A DNA stretch of 64,000 nucleotides from contig JAPLFJ010000029.1 of NCBI GenBank assembly GCA_026390735.1, forward strand, positions 1-64,000, written 5' to 3'. Every line of letters begins with the position of its first letter. Position 1 is the stretch's first letter. Under the pieces are notes generated by a model. The model had not been told where the DNA came from. It did not search any database and worked only from the letters and a program-made list of their open reading frames with translations. A program made the translations under genes and the position numbers. Positions 46,033-55,753 of the stretch are shown here, piece after piece. The stretch comes from Ignavibacteriota bacterium. GTDB taxonomy: Bacteria > Bacteroidota > Ignavibacteria > Tepidaquicellales > Tepidaquicellaceae.

Positions 46033-46758
46033 CTATGCTTTGGTAACCGATATCCCTAATTTACAAGTAGAAGTCCATGACCATAGCGGAGGTAAATCAG
46101 GAAGGTTAGCGGTAACAATGGCAAAGTAAATGATGGCGTCACTGAATTCGTTTAAAGTATCCCTTTGTATGGTTTTATTGGTTAAAAGATGCTTTAGGGG
46201 CTTACTTTGAATAATGTCTATAATCCTTTCCTCTGCCGATACAAGAACATATTTCTTCTTTGCAGAATCATTAACAGGATTGTATGCAAAGATGACTGTT
46301 TCCATATAAAGCGGATAATCAGACAACTTGTATTTCGGATGCTTGTATATTGAATATTCTATCTGCAAACCTTTAGGCTTAAATGCGGCTTTAAAACTTT
46401 CGAGGGCTAAACTGCGATAGTTAAGTACATCCATACCCGGGGTTATATCGTTGGATGTAGTAAGCATATTGGGGTCTGACATTTTAATATTTGCTTTCAG
46501 TATTTTTGTGTAAGAATTCTTCCCCGGCATTTTAGCAAACTTCCATACGTCGTTTAAAAGCGACGACCGCTTTATAACTTTAGCAAGTTCAACTGCGATT
46601 TTGAAAGTTTTACGAGCATTCTTCAAAGTTACGGATTTAGTAGTCTTGTACTTTTTAGGTTTTGAGTAAATAACTTCCTTGCCGTATCTGTGACGGATAA
46701 TAAACTCTCCAACCTTACCGCTTGGAATCCCTATCATAGGATTTTTAAGAATACCCAT
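46033..46758 (-). CDS. DUF6266-like protein of unknown function
   Basis: 241 residues without signal peptide or membrane helix. The N-terminus (MGILKNPMIGIPSGKVGEFIIRHRYGKEVIYSKPKK) closely follows the pattern G-x2-G-x2-SGKVG-x-(V/I)-x5-(Y/G)-x3-(V/I)-R/Y-S-K-P that I associate with DUF6266, a family common in Bacteroidota. A Lys/Arg-rich helical part (SVTLKNARKTFKIAVELAKVIKRSSLLNDVWK) follows and then a beta-rich C-terminal half. Single-gene unit with a 328-base upstream intergenic region. The family has no function known to me. Confidence 0.6.
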   Translation of the reverse strand: MGILKNPMIGIPSGKVGEFIIRHRYGKEVIYSKPKKYKTTKSVTLKNARKTFKIAVELAKVIKRSSLLNDVWKFAKMPGKNSYTKILKANIKMSDPNMLTTSNDITPGMDVLNYRSLALESFKAAFKPKGLQIEYSIYKHPKYKLSDYPLYMETVIFAYNPVNDSAKKKYVLVSAEERIIDIIQSKPLKHLLTNKTIQRDTLNEFSDAIIYFAIVTANLPDLPPLWSWTSTCKLGISVTKA

Positions 46759-47086
46759 ACTATTATGCTTTAATGTTAAAACTATGATTATAACTCATTG
46801 TAATACAATATTAGTTATTCTATTACATAGTTACAATTCTAATCTATAATATATAAAACAAATAGGGAAGGTTTCTCGGACGTGTCTGAAACGTATCTGA
46901 GAATTTTAACTTACTGTATTAACAGTAATAGACAAGCTTAGGATATTAGCTGAAAAACAGCTAAGGGATATAGAGAACAGTAATATTTGGCGTTGAAAAT
47001 CCATACCTGCAAATATAACAAAAGAAATGTTAAAAGTCAAGAAAAAAATATCATATCGGTAAAATAATTGTATGCCGGCAACAGCA
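46759..47086. other. 328-base intergenic region with several short repeats
   Basis: No gene found. It holds two direct copies of an 11-base unit (acgtgtctgaa at 46880 and acgtatctgag at 46891), a ttactgt / acagtaa inverted repeat (46911-46928) and a ttagctg / cagctaa hairpin (46946-46964). It contains the promoter region of the DUF6266-like gene (minus strand) and whatever lies downstream of the rhodanese gene. A small RNA or operator is possible but not shown. Confidence 0.5.
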
Positions 47087-47422
47087 CTACCTTACCAAAG
47101 GTTTACCTGCTCTGTGCCAGGACATTATTCCGCCTGAGAGGTTTAAAGCAGTTTTGATTCCTGCTTTGTTCATTTTTGAAACTGCTGAAGTGCTTCTGCT
47201 GCCACTTGCACAATATACGAGGTACTTGCCTTCTTTGTCGAGTTCGTTAATTATTGAGATGAAGTCGGATTTGTATATATCGATTAGTTGAGCACCCTGT
47301 ATGCGTGCGTCATTGAATTCCTGTTGTGTGCGGACGTCAATTATTGTGTAACCTTCTTTTATGAGTTCGTCGAATTTTTCTGCATTGATTGATTCTACTG
47401 ATGAACCGAATATGTTAAACAT
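47087..47422 (-). CDS. Single-domain rhodanese-like sulfurtransferase
   Basis: 111 residues covering one rhodanese domain: IIDVRTQQEFNDARIQGAQLIDI at the N-side and the active loop CASGSRS with Cys71 (persulfide-forming). The loop of six residues after Cys and the closing GGIMSWHRAGKPLV match small GlpE/PspE-type proteins. It has no signal peptide, so it is cytoplasmic. Downstream of aconitase on the same strand but separated by a hairpin, so it may be independently transcribed. Physiological sulfur acceptor unknown. Confidence 0.9.
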   Translation of the reverse strand: MFNIFGSSVESINAEKFDELIKEGYTIIDVRTQQEFNDARIQGAQLIDIYKSDFISIINELDKEGKYLVYCASGSRSTSAVSKMNKAGIKTALNLSGGIMSWHRAGKPLVR

Positions 47423-47453
47423 TATTTTGTAATAATTTGATTTTAAATTATAA

Positions 47454-47480
47454 GCCTTCCCGAAGAATATTCGGGAAGGC
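47454..47480 (-). terminator. Terminator after the aconitase gene
   Basis: Perfect 11-bp stem gccttcccgaa / ttcgggaaggc (47454-47464 with 47470-47480), 5-base loop. Read on the minus strand it is followed by a T/A-rich run. It is 24 bases past the acn stop. Confidence 0.8.
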
Positions 47481-47503
47481 AGTATTGTGTATGTTTTACT
47501 TAA

Positions 47504-49753
47504 TTACTTATTTCCCGAAATTATGTTAAGTGCTGAGCCTGATTTAAACCACAGGATTTGCTGTTCGTTGAATGTGTGATTCAGCATTATTTCATCTGTT
47601 GTATCGTCGCTGTGCTTGATGATTGCTTTTACCTGACTGCCAGGAGCGATGTCTTTTACATGTAATGTTATTAAATCGTCTTCTTTGATTAAATCGTAAT
47701 CAGAAGGATTAGCAAATGTCAGCGGAAGCATTCCCTGTTTCTTTAGATTTGTTTCGTGAATACGTGCGAAAGATTTCACAATGATTGCCTTGCCGCCAAG
47801 GAAGCGTGGTTCCATTGCTGCGTGTTCACGTGAAGAACCTTCGCCGTAGTTTTCTTCGCCGACAACAACCCAGGGGATGTTGTTTGCTTTGTAGTCACGT
47901 GCAACCTTTGGAACCTCATCGTACGACCCTGTGATAAAGTTCTTTACTGTATTCATCTTATCATTAAAGAAATTTATTGCACCGATGAACATATTGTTTG
48001 AGATGTTATCAAGATGCCCTCTGAATTTAAGCCAGGGGCCTGCCATAGAAATATGGTCGGTTGTACATTTGCCCTTTGCCTTAATGAGGATTCTCATATA
48101 ACTAAAATCCTTTTCGAAATCAGGAGCGGTGAATGCTTTAAGTATCTGAAGACGCTTGCTGTTTACATCAACTATAACATCAATTCCTTTACCGTCTGCC
48201 GGCGGTGCTATGAAAACTAAATTACCTGCATCAAATCCTTTTACAGGAAGTTCGTTACCTGTAGGAGGTCTAAGCATTATATCTTCGCCTTTTGAATTCT
48301 TAATGGTATCAGTTAAAGGATTGAAAGTTATTCTGCCTGCGAGTGCAAGTGCAGTTACTATTTCAGGAGATGCAACAAATGAATGTGTTGCAGCGTTTCC
48401 ATCGTTACGTTTTGAAAAATTCCTGTTGTATGAAGTTATGATAGAATTCTTTTCGCCTTCAGCAATGTCGTGGCGTTTCCACTGACCGATGCAAGGACCA
48501 CAGGCATTTGAAAGAACAACTCCTCCGATTTTCTCAAAAATTCCGAGTTGACCATCGCGTTCTATTGTTGCGCGTACTTGCTCTGAGCCTGGGGTTATTA
48601 CAAATTCTGATTTTGCCTTTAGTCCGTTTTCAAAAGCCTGTTTGGCTAATGATGCGGCACGGTCCATGTCTTCGTATGATGAGTTTGTACAGCTACCAAT
48701 GAGGCCGACTTTCAGTTCTTCAGGATAATCGTTTTCTTTAACTGCAATCTTGAACTCAGAAAGTGTACGAGCAAGGTCCGGTGTGAAAGGACCGTTGATA
48801 TACGGTTCGAGTTCATCCAAATTTATTTCAATAACTTTATCATAGTATTTTTCTGAACCTTCGTCGTATGTTAAACACTCTTTGATGCTGTCTGCGAGGT
48901 CTGCAATGTCTTTTCTTCCTGTGCTTCTTAAGTAATCATAAATCTTTGAATCATAAGGGAAGAGGGAAGTGGTTGCACCTATTTCGGCACCCATATTGCA
49001 GATTGTTGCCTTGCCTGTACAGGAAAGTGTTTTAGTACCTTCACCGAAGTATTCAACAATTGCACCTGTGCCTCCTTTAACTGTGAGTATTCCTGCGAGT
49101 TTAAGAATAATATCCTTTGGCGAAGCCCATCCACTTAATTTACCAATGAGCTTAACACCGATGAGTTTAGGAAATTTTAATTCCCACGCAAAGCCTGCCA
49201 TAACATCGACTGCGTCTGCACCACCAACGCCTATTGCAATCATACCAAGACCGCCTGCGTTTGGAGTGTGTGAGTCTGTACCTATCATCATACCGCCTGG
49301 AAAGGCGTAGTTTTCAAGCACAACCTGATGAATGATACCAGAGCCTGGTTTCCAGAAACCTATTCCGAATTTAGCTGATACTGATTCCAGAAAATCATAA
49401 ACTTCTTTATTGTCTGTAACTGCTTTAAATAAATCCTTTTCAGCACCGACTTCTGCCTGAATAAGGTGGTCACAGTGAACTGTAGATGGTACTGCAACTT
49501 TAGGCATTCCTGCTGACATAAATTGAAGGAGAGCCATCTGTGCAGTAGCATCCTGCATTGCGACTCTATCTGGTTTGAAGTCAACGAAGTCGTTACCTCT
49601 TTCAAAAGGCTGTTTAAATCCGTTATCCCAGATATGAGCGTAGAGAATCTTCTCTGCGTAGGTCATATCGCGGCCTAATAACTTTTTAGCGTAATTAACT
49701 TTGTCTTTAAAGTTAGAATAAACATTCCTGATTAAATCAAGATCGAATGCCAT
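47504..49753 (-). CDS. acn: Aconitate hydratase (mitochondrial-type)
   Basis: 749 residues. Interconverts citrate and isocitrate in the TCA cycle. The three [4Fe-4S] ligands are present: Cys355 in [10 protein letters not shown], Cys418 and Cys421 in [10 protein letters not shown]. Substrate-binding [34 protein letters not shown] and the swivel-domain [23 protein letters not shown] are also visible. Its length and start ([23 protein letters not shown]) match the mitochondrial-like clade found in Bacteroidota, not the 890-residue AcnA or AcnB of enterobacteria. It starts 12 bases after the yyaL-like gene, so the two are probably cotranscribed. Confidence 0.95.
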   Translation of the reverse strand: MAFDLDLIRNVYSNFKDKVNYAKKLLGRDMTYAEKILYAHIWDNGFKQPFERGNDFVDFKPDRVAMQDATAQMALLQFMSAGMPKVAVPSTVHCDHLIQAEVGAEKDLFKAVTDNKEVYDFLESVSAKFGIGFWKPGSGIIHQVVLENYAFPGGMMIGTDSHTPNAGGLGMIAIGVGGADAVDVMAGFAWELKFPKLIGVKLIGKLSGWASPKDIILKLAGILTVKGGTGAIVEYFGEGTKTLSCTGKATICNMGAEIGATTSLFPYDSKIYDYLRSTGRKDIADLADSIKECLTYDEGSEKYYDKVIEINLDELEPYINGPFTPDLARTLSEFKIAVKENDYPEELKVGLIGSCTNSSYEDMDRAASLAKQAFENGLKAKSEFVITPGSEQVRATIERDGQLGIFEKIGGVVLSNACGPCIGQWKRHDIAEGEKNSIITSYNRNFSKRNDGNAATHSFVASPEIVTALALAGRITFNPLTDTIKNSKGEDIMLRPPTGNELPVKGFDAGNLVFIAPPADGKGIDVIVDVNSKRLQILKAFTAPDFEKDFSYMRILIKAKGKCTTDHISMAGPWLKFRGHLDNISNNMFIGAINFFNDKMNTVKNFITGSYDEVPKVARDYKANNIPWVVVGEENYGEGSSREHAAMEPRFLGGKAIIVKSFARIHETNLKKQGMLPLTFANPSDYDLIKEDDLITLHVKDIAPGSQVKAIIKHSDDTTDEIMLNHTFNEQQILWFKSGSALNIISGNK

Positions 49754-49765
49754 GATTAATTTTCC

Positions 49766-51868
49766 TTATAAATTATTTAATAAATTTGTTAATTCTTCTT
49801 TGGTTGCAACGGGTAAGTTACAAGCGAAATTCTGACAGACATAAACTTTGTTCTTATCCAGTTCTGTTACTATATCATTCAGGTAAGGAATCATCTTTGC
49901 CGAAACATTATTATAATAGATCAAATTCTTATTAGGGAAATACTTCTTCTTGATTTCTGAATGAAAAACGTTAAACAAGTCTGACCTTAAATCACCACTC
50001 AATATAATACTTGTATTATATTTTAAAAAGTTAAACAGTGCGTTTAAATAAAAAGGACTTGAGAACGGATTTTCAGACACTTTTTGGTAGAAAAACTTAA
50101 AACCCTTCTCGGCGATGCTGAAGTACTTGTCATCTTTATATATAATGAACAGACGATTGAGATTATCGAGCATAACTGAGTTGCCAGATGGTTCTGCACC
50201 GTCATAAATATCCTTGGTGCGAAGAATGACGTCTTCTCTGTCCTTCCCGGTATCGAAGAAACCTCCGTTTGATTCGTCGTAGAAATCAATGATTGCTTTA
50301 TCTGTAAGTTTCCTGGCGAGAGCAAGAAGTTTCCCGCTGAATGATATGTTATGGAAATCGAGCAGGGCTTTAATCAGGAAAGCATAATCTTCTAGTGTCG
50401 CATCGAACATCACCTCACCGTCAATATAACGGTGGTAAAGTTTTTCTTCTTTATCGTTGTAAAGATTATAAATCACAAAACTTACAGCACGAACTGCGAG
50501 TTTCTTATATTCTTCATTCTCTGTAACCATATAACCCTTGACGAATGCTGAAATAATAAGAGAATTCCAGGTGGTAAGAATCTTTTTGTCAAGAAATGGT
50601 CTTGGTCTTTTGTCACGTTCAATTTTAAGTAAAGCGATTGACTCTTTTAATATGACATCTATGTTTTCAGGAGTTGTTTCAAACTTCTTTGCTATATCGA
50701 ATATATCGTTTGTTTTATAAAGAACGTTTGAAGTGCCGAATATATTATGCGGGTCGGCTATAGTGTTACCTTTGTGCATAATACCAAAACAGGCGCAGAA
50801 TATTTCTGCGTTTGTAGTGCCGAGAAGTTTAAAGATATCATCTCTTTGCCAGATATAGAAATAACCTTCCTGCTTTTTAGTTAAGTCATCTTTGGAAATT
50901 GCACTCTCTGCATCTTCAGCAGAGTAGAAGCCGCCTTTTTCATCGAGAAGAAAGTTCTTAACGTAATCAAGAGTATCACAAGCAGCTGATTTAAAGTAAT
51001 TAGTTTTAGTAATTGAATATGCGTCAAAGTAAGTGTTTGCTACCTGAGCCTGGTCGTAGAGCATCTTTTCAAAATGCGGAACGCGCCAGTATTTATCAAC
51101 TGAGTACCTGTGAAAACCCTTATCAATGTTATCGAAAATACCGCCATCGTGCATTTTCTTTAATGTATACGTTACAATATCGAGCGCTGACTTGTCTTTT
51201 GTAGAATGATAATACGTAAGAAGAAAATCGAGTAAAACTGGTCTTGGGAATTTGTTGCCCGAACCAAAGCCACCTTGTTCTTCATCGTATAACTGAGTTG
51301 AATAATTATAAGCGTCTGAAAAGACCTCTTCGTTTAAATCTGAATCAGACTGTGAAGCTGTGTTGCTTAGCACTTCTGTAATTTTTAAAGAACTGTTAAT
51401 AATATCTGTTCTCTGGTTTTTCCAGAGTTCTTTTATCTGGTTTATTACATCTTCGAATCCTGACCTGCCGTACTTTGCTTTTGGCGGAATGTAAGTAGCA
51501 CCATAGAATGGTTTTAAATCAGGAGTGAGAAACATACTCATAGGCCATCCGCCGGAACCTGAAATTGACTGAAGTGCTGACATATAAATACGATCGATAT
51601 CAGGTCTTTCTTCGCGGTCTACTTTGATGTTTACAAATGTATCGTTTAGTAATTCAGCGATTTCCTGATTCTCAAAGCACTCACGCTCCATAACGTGGCA
51701 CCAGTAGCAGGTGGAATATCCGATGGAAAGGAAAATCGGTTTATCGAGTTCTTTTGCGAGTTGCAGAGTTTCGTTATTCCATGCATTCCAGTTTACAGGA
51801 TTGTAAGCGTGCTGCAATAAATACGGACTTTTTTCGTTTATTAATTTGTTTGGTTTTAAATCAGACAT
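49766..51868 (-). CDS. yyaL: Thioredoxin-domain / (alpha/alpha)6-barrel protein, YyaL (SPATA20) family
   Basis: 700 residues. The N-terminal thioredoxin-like domain (about 1-165) begins with the family hallmark NKLINEKSPYLLQHAYNPVNW and carries C54-YW-C57-H and the following VDREERPDIDRIYM. The rest is an alpha/alpha toroid similar to N-acylglucosamine 2-epimerase/cellobiose epimerase barrels (GGFGSGNKFPRP, DGGIFDNIDKGFHRYSVD, WRVPHFEKMLYDQAQ, GGFYSAEDAES, ILTTWNSLIISAF). Highly conserved from bacteria to man, with no settled biochemical function. Upstream of acn in the same transcript. Confidence 0.9.
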   Translation of the reverse strand: MSDLKPNKLINEKSPYLLQHAYNPVNWNAWNNETLQLAKELDKPIFLSIGYSTCYWCHVMERECFENQEIAELLNDTFVNIKVDREERPDIDRIYMSALQSISGSGGWPMSMFLTPDLKPFYGATYIPPKAKYGRSGFEDVINQIKELWKNQRTDIINSSLKITEVLSNTASQSDSDLNEEVFSDAYNYSTQLYDEEQGGFGSGNKFPRPVLLDFLLTYYHSTKDKSALDIVTYTLKKMHDGGIFDNIDKGFHRYSVDKYWRVPHFEKMLYDQAQVANTYFDAYSITKTNYFKSAACDTLDYVKNFLLDEKGGFYSAEDAESAISKDDLTKKQEGYFYIWQRDDIFKLLGTTNAEIFCACFGIMHKGNTIADPHNIFGTSNVLYKTNDIFDIAKKFETTPENIDVILKESIALLKIERDKRPRPFLDKKILTTWNSLIISAFVKGYMVTENEEYKKLAVRAVSFVIYNLYNDKEEKLYHRYIDGEVMFDATLEDYAFLIKALLDFHNISFSGKLLALARKLTDKAIIDFYDESNGGFFDTGKDREDVILRTKDIYDGAEPSGNSVMLDNLNRLFIIYKDDKYFSIAEKGFKFFYQKVSENPFSSPFYLNALFNFLKYNTSIILSGDLRSDLFNVFHSEIKKKYFPNKNLIYYNNVSAKMIPYLNDIVTELDKNKVYVCQNFACNLPVATKEELTNLLNNL

Positions 51869-51993
51869 TAAAAGTATTTGAATTTGTTAAAAAATACAAC
51901 AATTACAGATATTTAATAATTCAAAAAATGTATTAAATTAACTTTATTTTGAGTTAATACTTATTTATTTTTAAAAAAATTAACTATTTAAAT

Positions 51994-52290
51994 ATGAATA
52001 TTCTATTCGAGATTAAATACACTATTAAAGACAGTAAGAGGGAAGACTATTTAAACCTTCTTGCTAAGATTAAAGAGTATTACAAAAAAGACGGTATTGA
52101 CAGATATATGACCTTTGAGGACGAGAAGAAAAAGAATGAATTCACAGAGATATTTATTTTCTCGAGTGAGTCTGACTTTGAAAAATTCGAAGAGGGTGCT
52201 ACAGAAGAGATAAACGATATGCTCTCAAAACTTGTGAGCGAGATGGTTGTTGATAAGAAAATCAGGTACAGAACGAAGAAGGAAGTTTAA
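51994..52290 (+). CDS. Small hypothetical protein, possibly dimeric alpha/beta-barrel type
   Basis: 98 residues, no signal peptide. It starts with a hydrophobic strand (MNILFEIKYTIKD), a charged helix (SKREDYLNLLAKIKEYYKKDG), a second strand pattern (TEIFIFSSESDFEKFEE) and a second helix (EEINDMLSKLVSEMV). This strand-helix-strand-helix order, with the helix motif after a first strand, recalls small ABM/NIPSNAP-like dimeric barrel proteins, but no specific motif supports a family. It lies 28 bases upstream of the 7TM-HD gene in the same direction and may be cotranscribed. Confidence 0.6.
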   Translation: MNILFEIKYTIKDSKREDYLNLLAKIKEYYKKDGIDRYMTFEDEKKKNEFTEIFIFSSESDFEKFEEGATEEINDMLSKLVSEMVVDKKIRYRTKKEV

Positions 52291-52318
52291 GATAAGTATT
52301 TAATATACATATCACATT

Positions 52319-54556
52319 ATGCAAAAGTCCGGCAAACCTGTTAATATTTGGGATAAACTAAATATTTCAGAACCTATTACTAATATTAACGTCAAAGTTA
52401 CGCTAGCAGTCGTAACCGTTTTAATAATTAGTCTATTCCTGCCATCATACAAAAGTATAGACACAAACTTCGAGGTTGGAACGATTTGGTCTAATGAAGA
52501 CCTTATCGCTACTTTTACATTCCCTATATATAAAAATGACGACGTACTAGAAAAGGAAAAGAAGGAAGTAATTAACAACGTGATTCCTGTTTTTCTTGAA
52601 ACCGATTTTCATAACGGAGAACTAAAGGATTCATTGAAAACATATTTGTCTTTGTTGAATGATTACCTTAGGGAGAATACAAAGCAGGAAAAGAATCCTT
52701 CAAAGGTAAATGATTTAAAAATAAGACTTGGACTGAGTATCAGCGATGAACAATGGGCCTATCTTCTTAAGTATTACAAAGGAGAATTCAAAGATGAACC
52801 GGTAAGATACGGTGCTTACACAGATATTATAAGGAAATCCATTGAAGAATTAATCAAAACTCAGATAATAAATTATAAAAAGGCCGACATACTTTCAAAT
52901 AAAATGGCGGTTAAGCGCGTTGATGATAAATTACAGAGGATTGAATCGCTCGAAAAGGTTAATACTGTCAGCGAAGTACTGCTGAAGTTTGATGTAAAAA
53001 TAGGAACAGTTATTAAAGATAATAATCTTAAGATAATTGCGAGTGAGATAGCAAGAGTATTCCTTAAGGAAAATTTAATATACGACAAGGAGTTAACAGA
53101 TTTAGAAATACAGAACAGGGTTGAACAGATACCGAAGACTATAGGGATTGTGAAAGAAAACGAGAGAATTATAAGTAAGCATGACCCGATTACTGAAATG
53201 ACTAAACAGAAACTGGATTCGTACAAGAAAGTAAGGTTTGAAAGGATTGGAGTTCAGGATTATTTCTCGCAGATAATCGGAAAGGTACTTGCGGTAATAG
53301 TTCTGATAATAATACTCGGATTTTATTTATTCTATTTACGGAAAGATATATTTAATGACAATCTGAAGTTATCGCTGATTAGCTCGCTGATGATACTTGT
53401 GAGTTTCTTTGCATTTATGAGTATGCGGTTGAAAGTGAACTCACCTATAGAGCTATTAATATTTATTTCTGTTGCATCAATACTACTTACGATTATTTTT
53501 GATTCCAGACTTTCATTCTTTGTTATAGTGATTATTACGTTCCTAATCTCTGCAATCAGGGGAGGGGATTATACAATAACCTTTATTTCATTCTGCGGTT
53601 CCGTACTTGCTATATTCAGTGTCAGGGACATAAAGAACAGGTCGCAGATATTCCGCTCATTCTTTTTCATATTAGGCGGTTACATAATAGCAATATTAGC
53701 GATAGGGCTGGACAGGTCAGAGGGGTTTTCGAAAATAGCTGTAAACCTGGCTTACGTGGGAATCAATTCTGTAATGTCACCCGTAATAGCATATGGGTTG
53801 CTGATATTCTATGAAAAGGTATTCAGGATAACGACTGATTTAACATTGATTGAGTTAGCAGATTTTAACCAACCTCTGCTAAGACAACTCTCGACAAAAG
53901 CACCAGGAACATTCCACCACAGTGTCGTGATGGGAAATCTTGCTGAAGAAGCTGCGGCATCTATAGGCGCAAACAGAATACTTGCGAGGGTCGGATGTTA
54001 TTATCACGACATTGGGAAAATTGCTAAACCGGATTTCTTTGTCGAAAATCAGCTTGAGAAAATAAACAAACACGAAGCACTAAACCCCAATTTAAGTGCA
54101 AGGATAATAATCGGACACGTGAAAGAGGGAATTGAGTTAGGGAAGAAATTCAAATTACCTCAGGAGGTGATTAATTTTATACCGATGCATCACGGAACAA
54201 CTCTTGTTTCATATTTTTACAATAAGGCAAAGAACTCGACGGATGAAAATAAAGAAGATGTGTTGGATTATATATACAGGTATCCAGGCCCAAAACCTTC
54301 ATCCAGGGAGACGGCAATTGCTATGTTAGCAGATACAGTTGAAGCTGCAACGAAAGTTGTTGAAGACCCGACACCGAAAAAGCTTGAGGATAAGATTGAT
54401 GAAATAATCAAGAAAAGGTTTATTGAGGGTGAGCTGGATGAATGCGAATTGACTCTGAGGGATTTAACAAAGATCAAAAAGAGTTTTCTTAAGATATTAA
54501 TAGGAATTTACCATCAAAGGATAAAATATCCTGAAGAGAAGAAGCTAGATGAGTGA
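52319..54556 (+). CDS. pgpH: PgpH-like 7TM-HD phosphodiesterase (c-di-AMP hydrolase family)
   Basis: 745 residues. One N-terminal membrane helix (about 24-42), a large extracytoplasmic 7TMR-HDED domain (about 45-310), a block of 6-7 membrane helices (about 320-495), and a cytoplasmic HD domain (about 520-700) with HSVVMGNLAEEAA, metal-binding His563-Asp564 in YYHDIGK, and MHHGTTLVSYFY. PgpH enzymes hydrolyse cyclic di-AMP to pApA; the assignment is by architecture. No c-di-AMP cyclase gene is in the window. Its stop overlaps the xer gene start by 8 bases, implying translational coupling with the recombinase. Confidence 0.9.
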   Translation: MQKSGKPVNIWDKLNISEPITNINVKVTLAVVTVLIISLFLPSYKSIDTNFEVGTIWSNEDLIATFTFPIYKNDDVLEKEKKEVINNVIPVFLETDFHNGELKDSLKTYLSLLNDYLRENTKQEKNPSKVNDLKIRLGLSISDEQWAYLLKYYKGEFKDEPVRYGAYTDIIRKSIEELIKTQIINYKKADILSNKMAVKRVDDKLQRIESLEKVNTVSEVLLKFDVKIGTVIKDNNLKIIASEIARVFLKENLIYDKELTDLEIQNRVEQIPKTIGIVKENERIISKHDPITEMTKQKLDSYKKVRFERIGVQDYFSQIIGKVLAVIVLIIILGFYLFYLRKDIFNDNLKLSLISSLMILVSFFAFMSMRLKVNSPIELLIFISVASILLTIIFDSRLSFFVIVIITFLISAIRGGDYTITFISFCGSVLAIFSVRDIKNRSQIFRSFFFILGGYIIAILAIGLDRSEGFSKIAVNLAYVGINSVMSPVIAYGLLIFYEKVFRITTDLTLIELADFNQPLLRQLSTKAPGTFHHSVVMGNLAEEAAASIGANRILARVGCYYHDIGKIAKPDFFVENQLEKINKHEALNPNLSARIIIGHVKEGIELGKKFKLPQEVINFIPMHHGTTLVSYFYNKAKNSTDENKEDVLDYIYRYPGPKPSSRETAIAMLADTVEAATKVVEDPTPKKLEDKIDEIIKKRFIEGELDECELTLRDLTKIKKSFLKILIGIYHQRIKYPEEKKLDE

Positions 54557-55466
54557 TGTAAGTTTTTTCAGGAAACAGTTTGTAAATTATTTAAGGCTTG
54601 AGAAATCACTATCCGAAAATACACTTTCCAATTACCTGTTCGATTTGGACAGGTTCATTAACTATTTAAAAGATGAAAAGTCTATAGTAAACGTAAATGA
54701 AGTAACGGACAAGACGATTGAATCATACGTTTATTACTTAAGGAATAAGAAAAGTAAGACTGGCGACTACTATTCGGTAAAATCCATAAACAGGCATATC
54801 TCATCACTAAAAACATTTTTCAAGTATCTGCTGGCAGAGAAAAATATAGAAACAAATCCAACAGATATTATCGATTCTCCCAAGACCACAAGAAAATTAC
54901 CGGATGTCTTAACGATCCAGGAGATTGATAAAATGTTTATGCAAACTAAACTTGACGATAAATTTGAATTAAGGGACAGGGCAATCATGGAAACTATGTA
55001 TGCATCGGGATTAAGAGTTAGTGAAACTGTGAACTTAAGGATAAATGATATATTCTTTAAAGAGGGAATCCTTAGAGTCTTTGGTAAAGGTTCGAAAGAA
55101 AGAATAGTACCGATAGGTAGTTCGGCAATAAGATTCATTAATCAATATCTGGAAAACAGCAGACCATATTTTGCAAAGTCTGTATCTGAGGATTTTGTAT
55201 TCCTTAATTTCAGAGGAAAGTATCTAACCAGAATGGCAATATGGAACATAATCCAGAAGTATTCAAAGAAAGCTGGAATAAAAAAAGCAATGCACCCGCA
55301 TATACTGAGACATTCATTCGCGACACATCTGCTTGAAGGCGGAGCGGATATAAGAATAATCCAGGAAATGCTCGGACATAGTGATATATCGACAACACAA
55401 ATTTACACACACATCGACCGAGAATATTTAATCGAAGTACACAAGACATTTCACCCCAGAGGATAA
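54549..55466 (+). CDS. xerD: Tyrosine recombinase XerC/XerD
   Basis: 305 residues, the usual Xer length. N-terminal SAM-like core-binding domain (about 5-100: LRLEKSLSENTLSNYLFDLDRFINYL) and catalytic domain with the full set Arg156 (SGLRVSE), Lys180 (FGKGSKER), His251 (HPHILRH), Arg254, His277 (LGHSDIS) and nucleophile Tyr286 (QIYTHI). This is a housekeeping recombinase that resolves chromosome dimers at dif, probably with FtsK. XerC and XerD cannot be told apart with certainty; the TQIYTH form and length favour XerD. No mobile element around it. Overlaps the pgpH gene by 8 bases. Confidence 0.88.
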   Translation: MSDVSFFRKQFVNYLRLEKSLSENTLSNYLFDLDRFINYLKDEKSIVNVNEVTDKTIESYVYYLRNKKSKTGDYYSVKSINRHISSLKTFFKYLLAEKNIETNPTDIIDSPKTTRKLPDVLTIQEIDKMFMQTKLDDKFELRDRAIMETMYASGLRVSETVNLRINDIFFKEGILRVFGKGSKERIVPIGSSAIRFINQYLENSRPYFAKSVSEDFVFLNFRGKYLTRMAIWNIIQKYSKKAGIKKAMHPHILRHSFATHLLEGGADIRIIQEMLGHSDISTTQIYTHIDREYLIEVHKTFHPRG

Positions 55467-55753
55467 TCAATCAGGTTTAAAGATTAAGGTATAAACAGAA
55501 TTCTTGAAAAATAACTTTAATGGTTTGACTATTTAAGTTTATTTTTAAATAGGTTAGTAGTCTTTTCAGATAAATTAAAATCTTGAATATAGCAGTGTAA
55601 TTAATTAACTTTGATGCAATAATATAAACAATTTTAGTATAAGGATAATTGGATTATTTTGGAAATGTAACACATACAGCGGAGCTATATCTAATCCAAT
55701 TTATTGTACATTAATATATTGAAAAAACATAGTTTAATTAAATAGTAAGAACA

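Noticed and set aside
54549-55466. Reading the tyrosine recombinase as an integrase marking a mobile element or attachment site.
   Set aside because: Length and motifs are those of housekeeping Xer, it overlaps pgpH, and no tRNA, direct repeats or phage genes are nearby.
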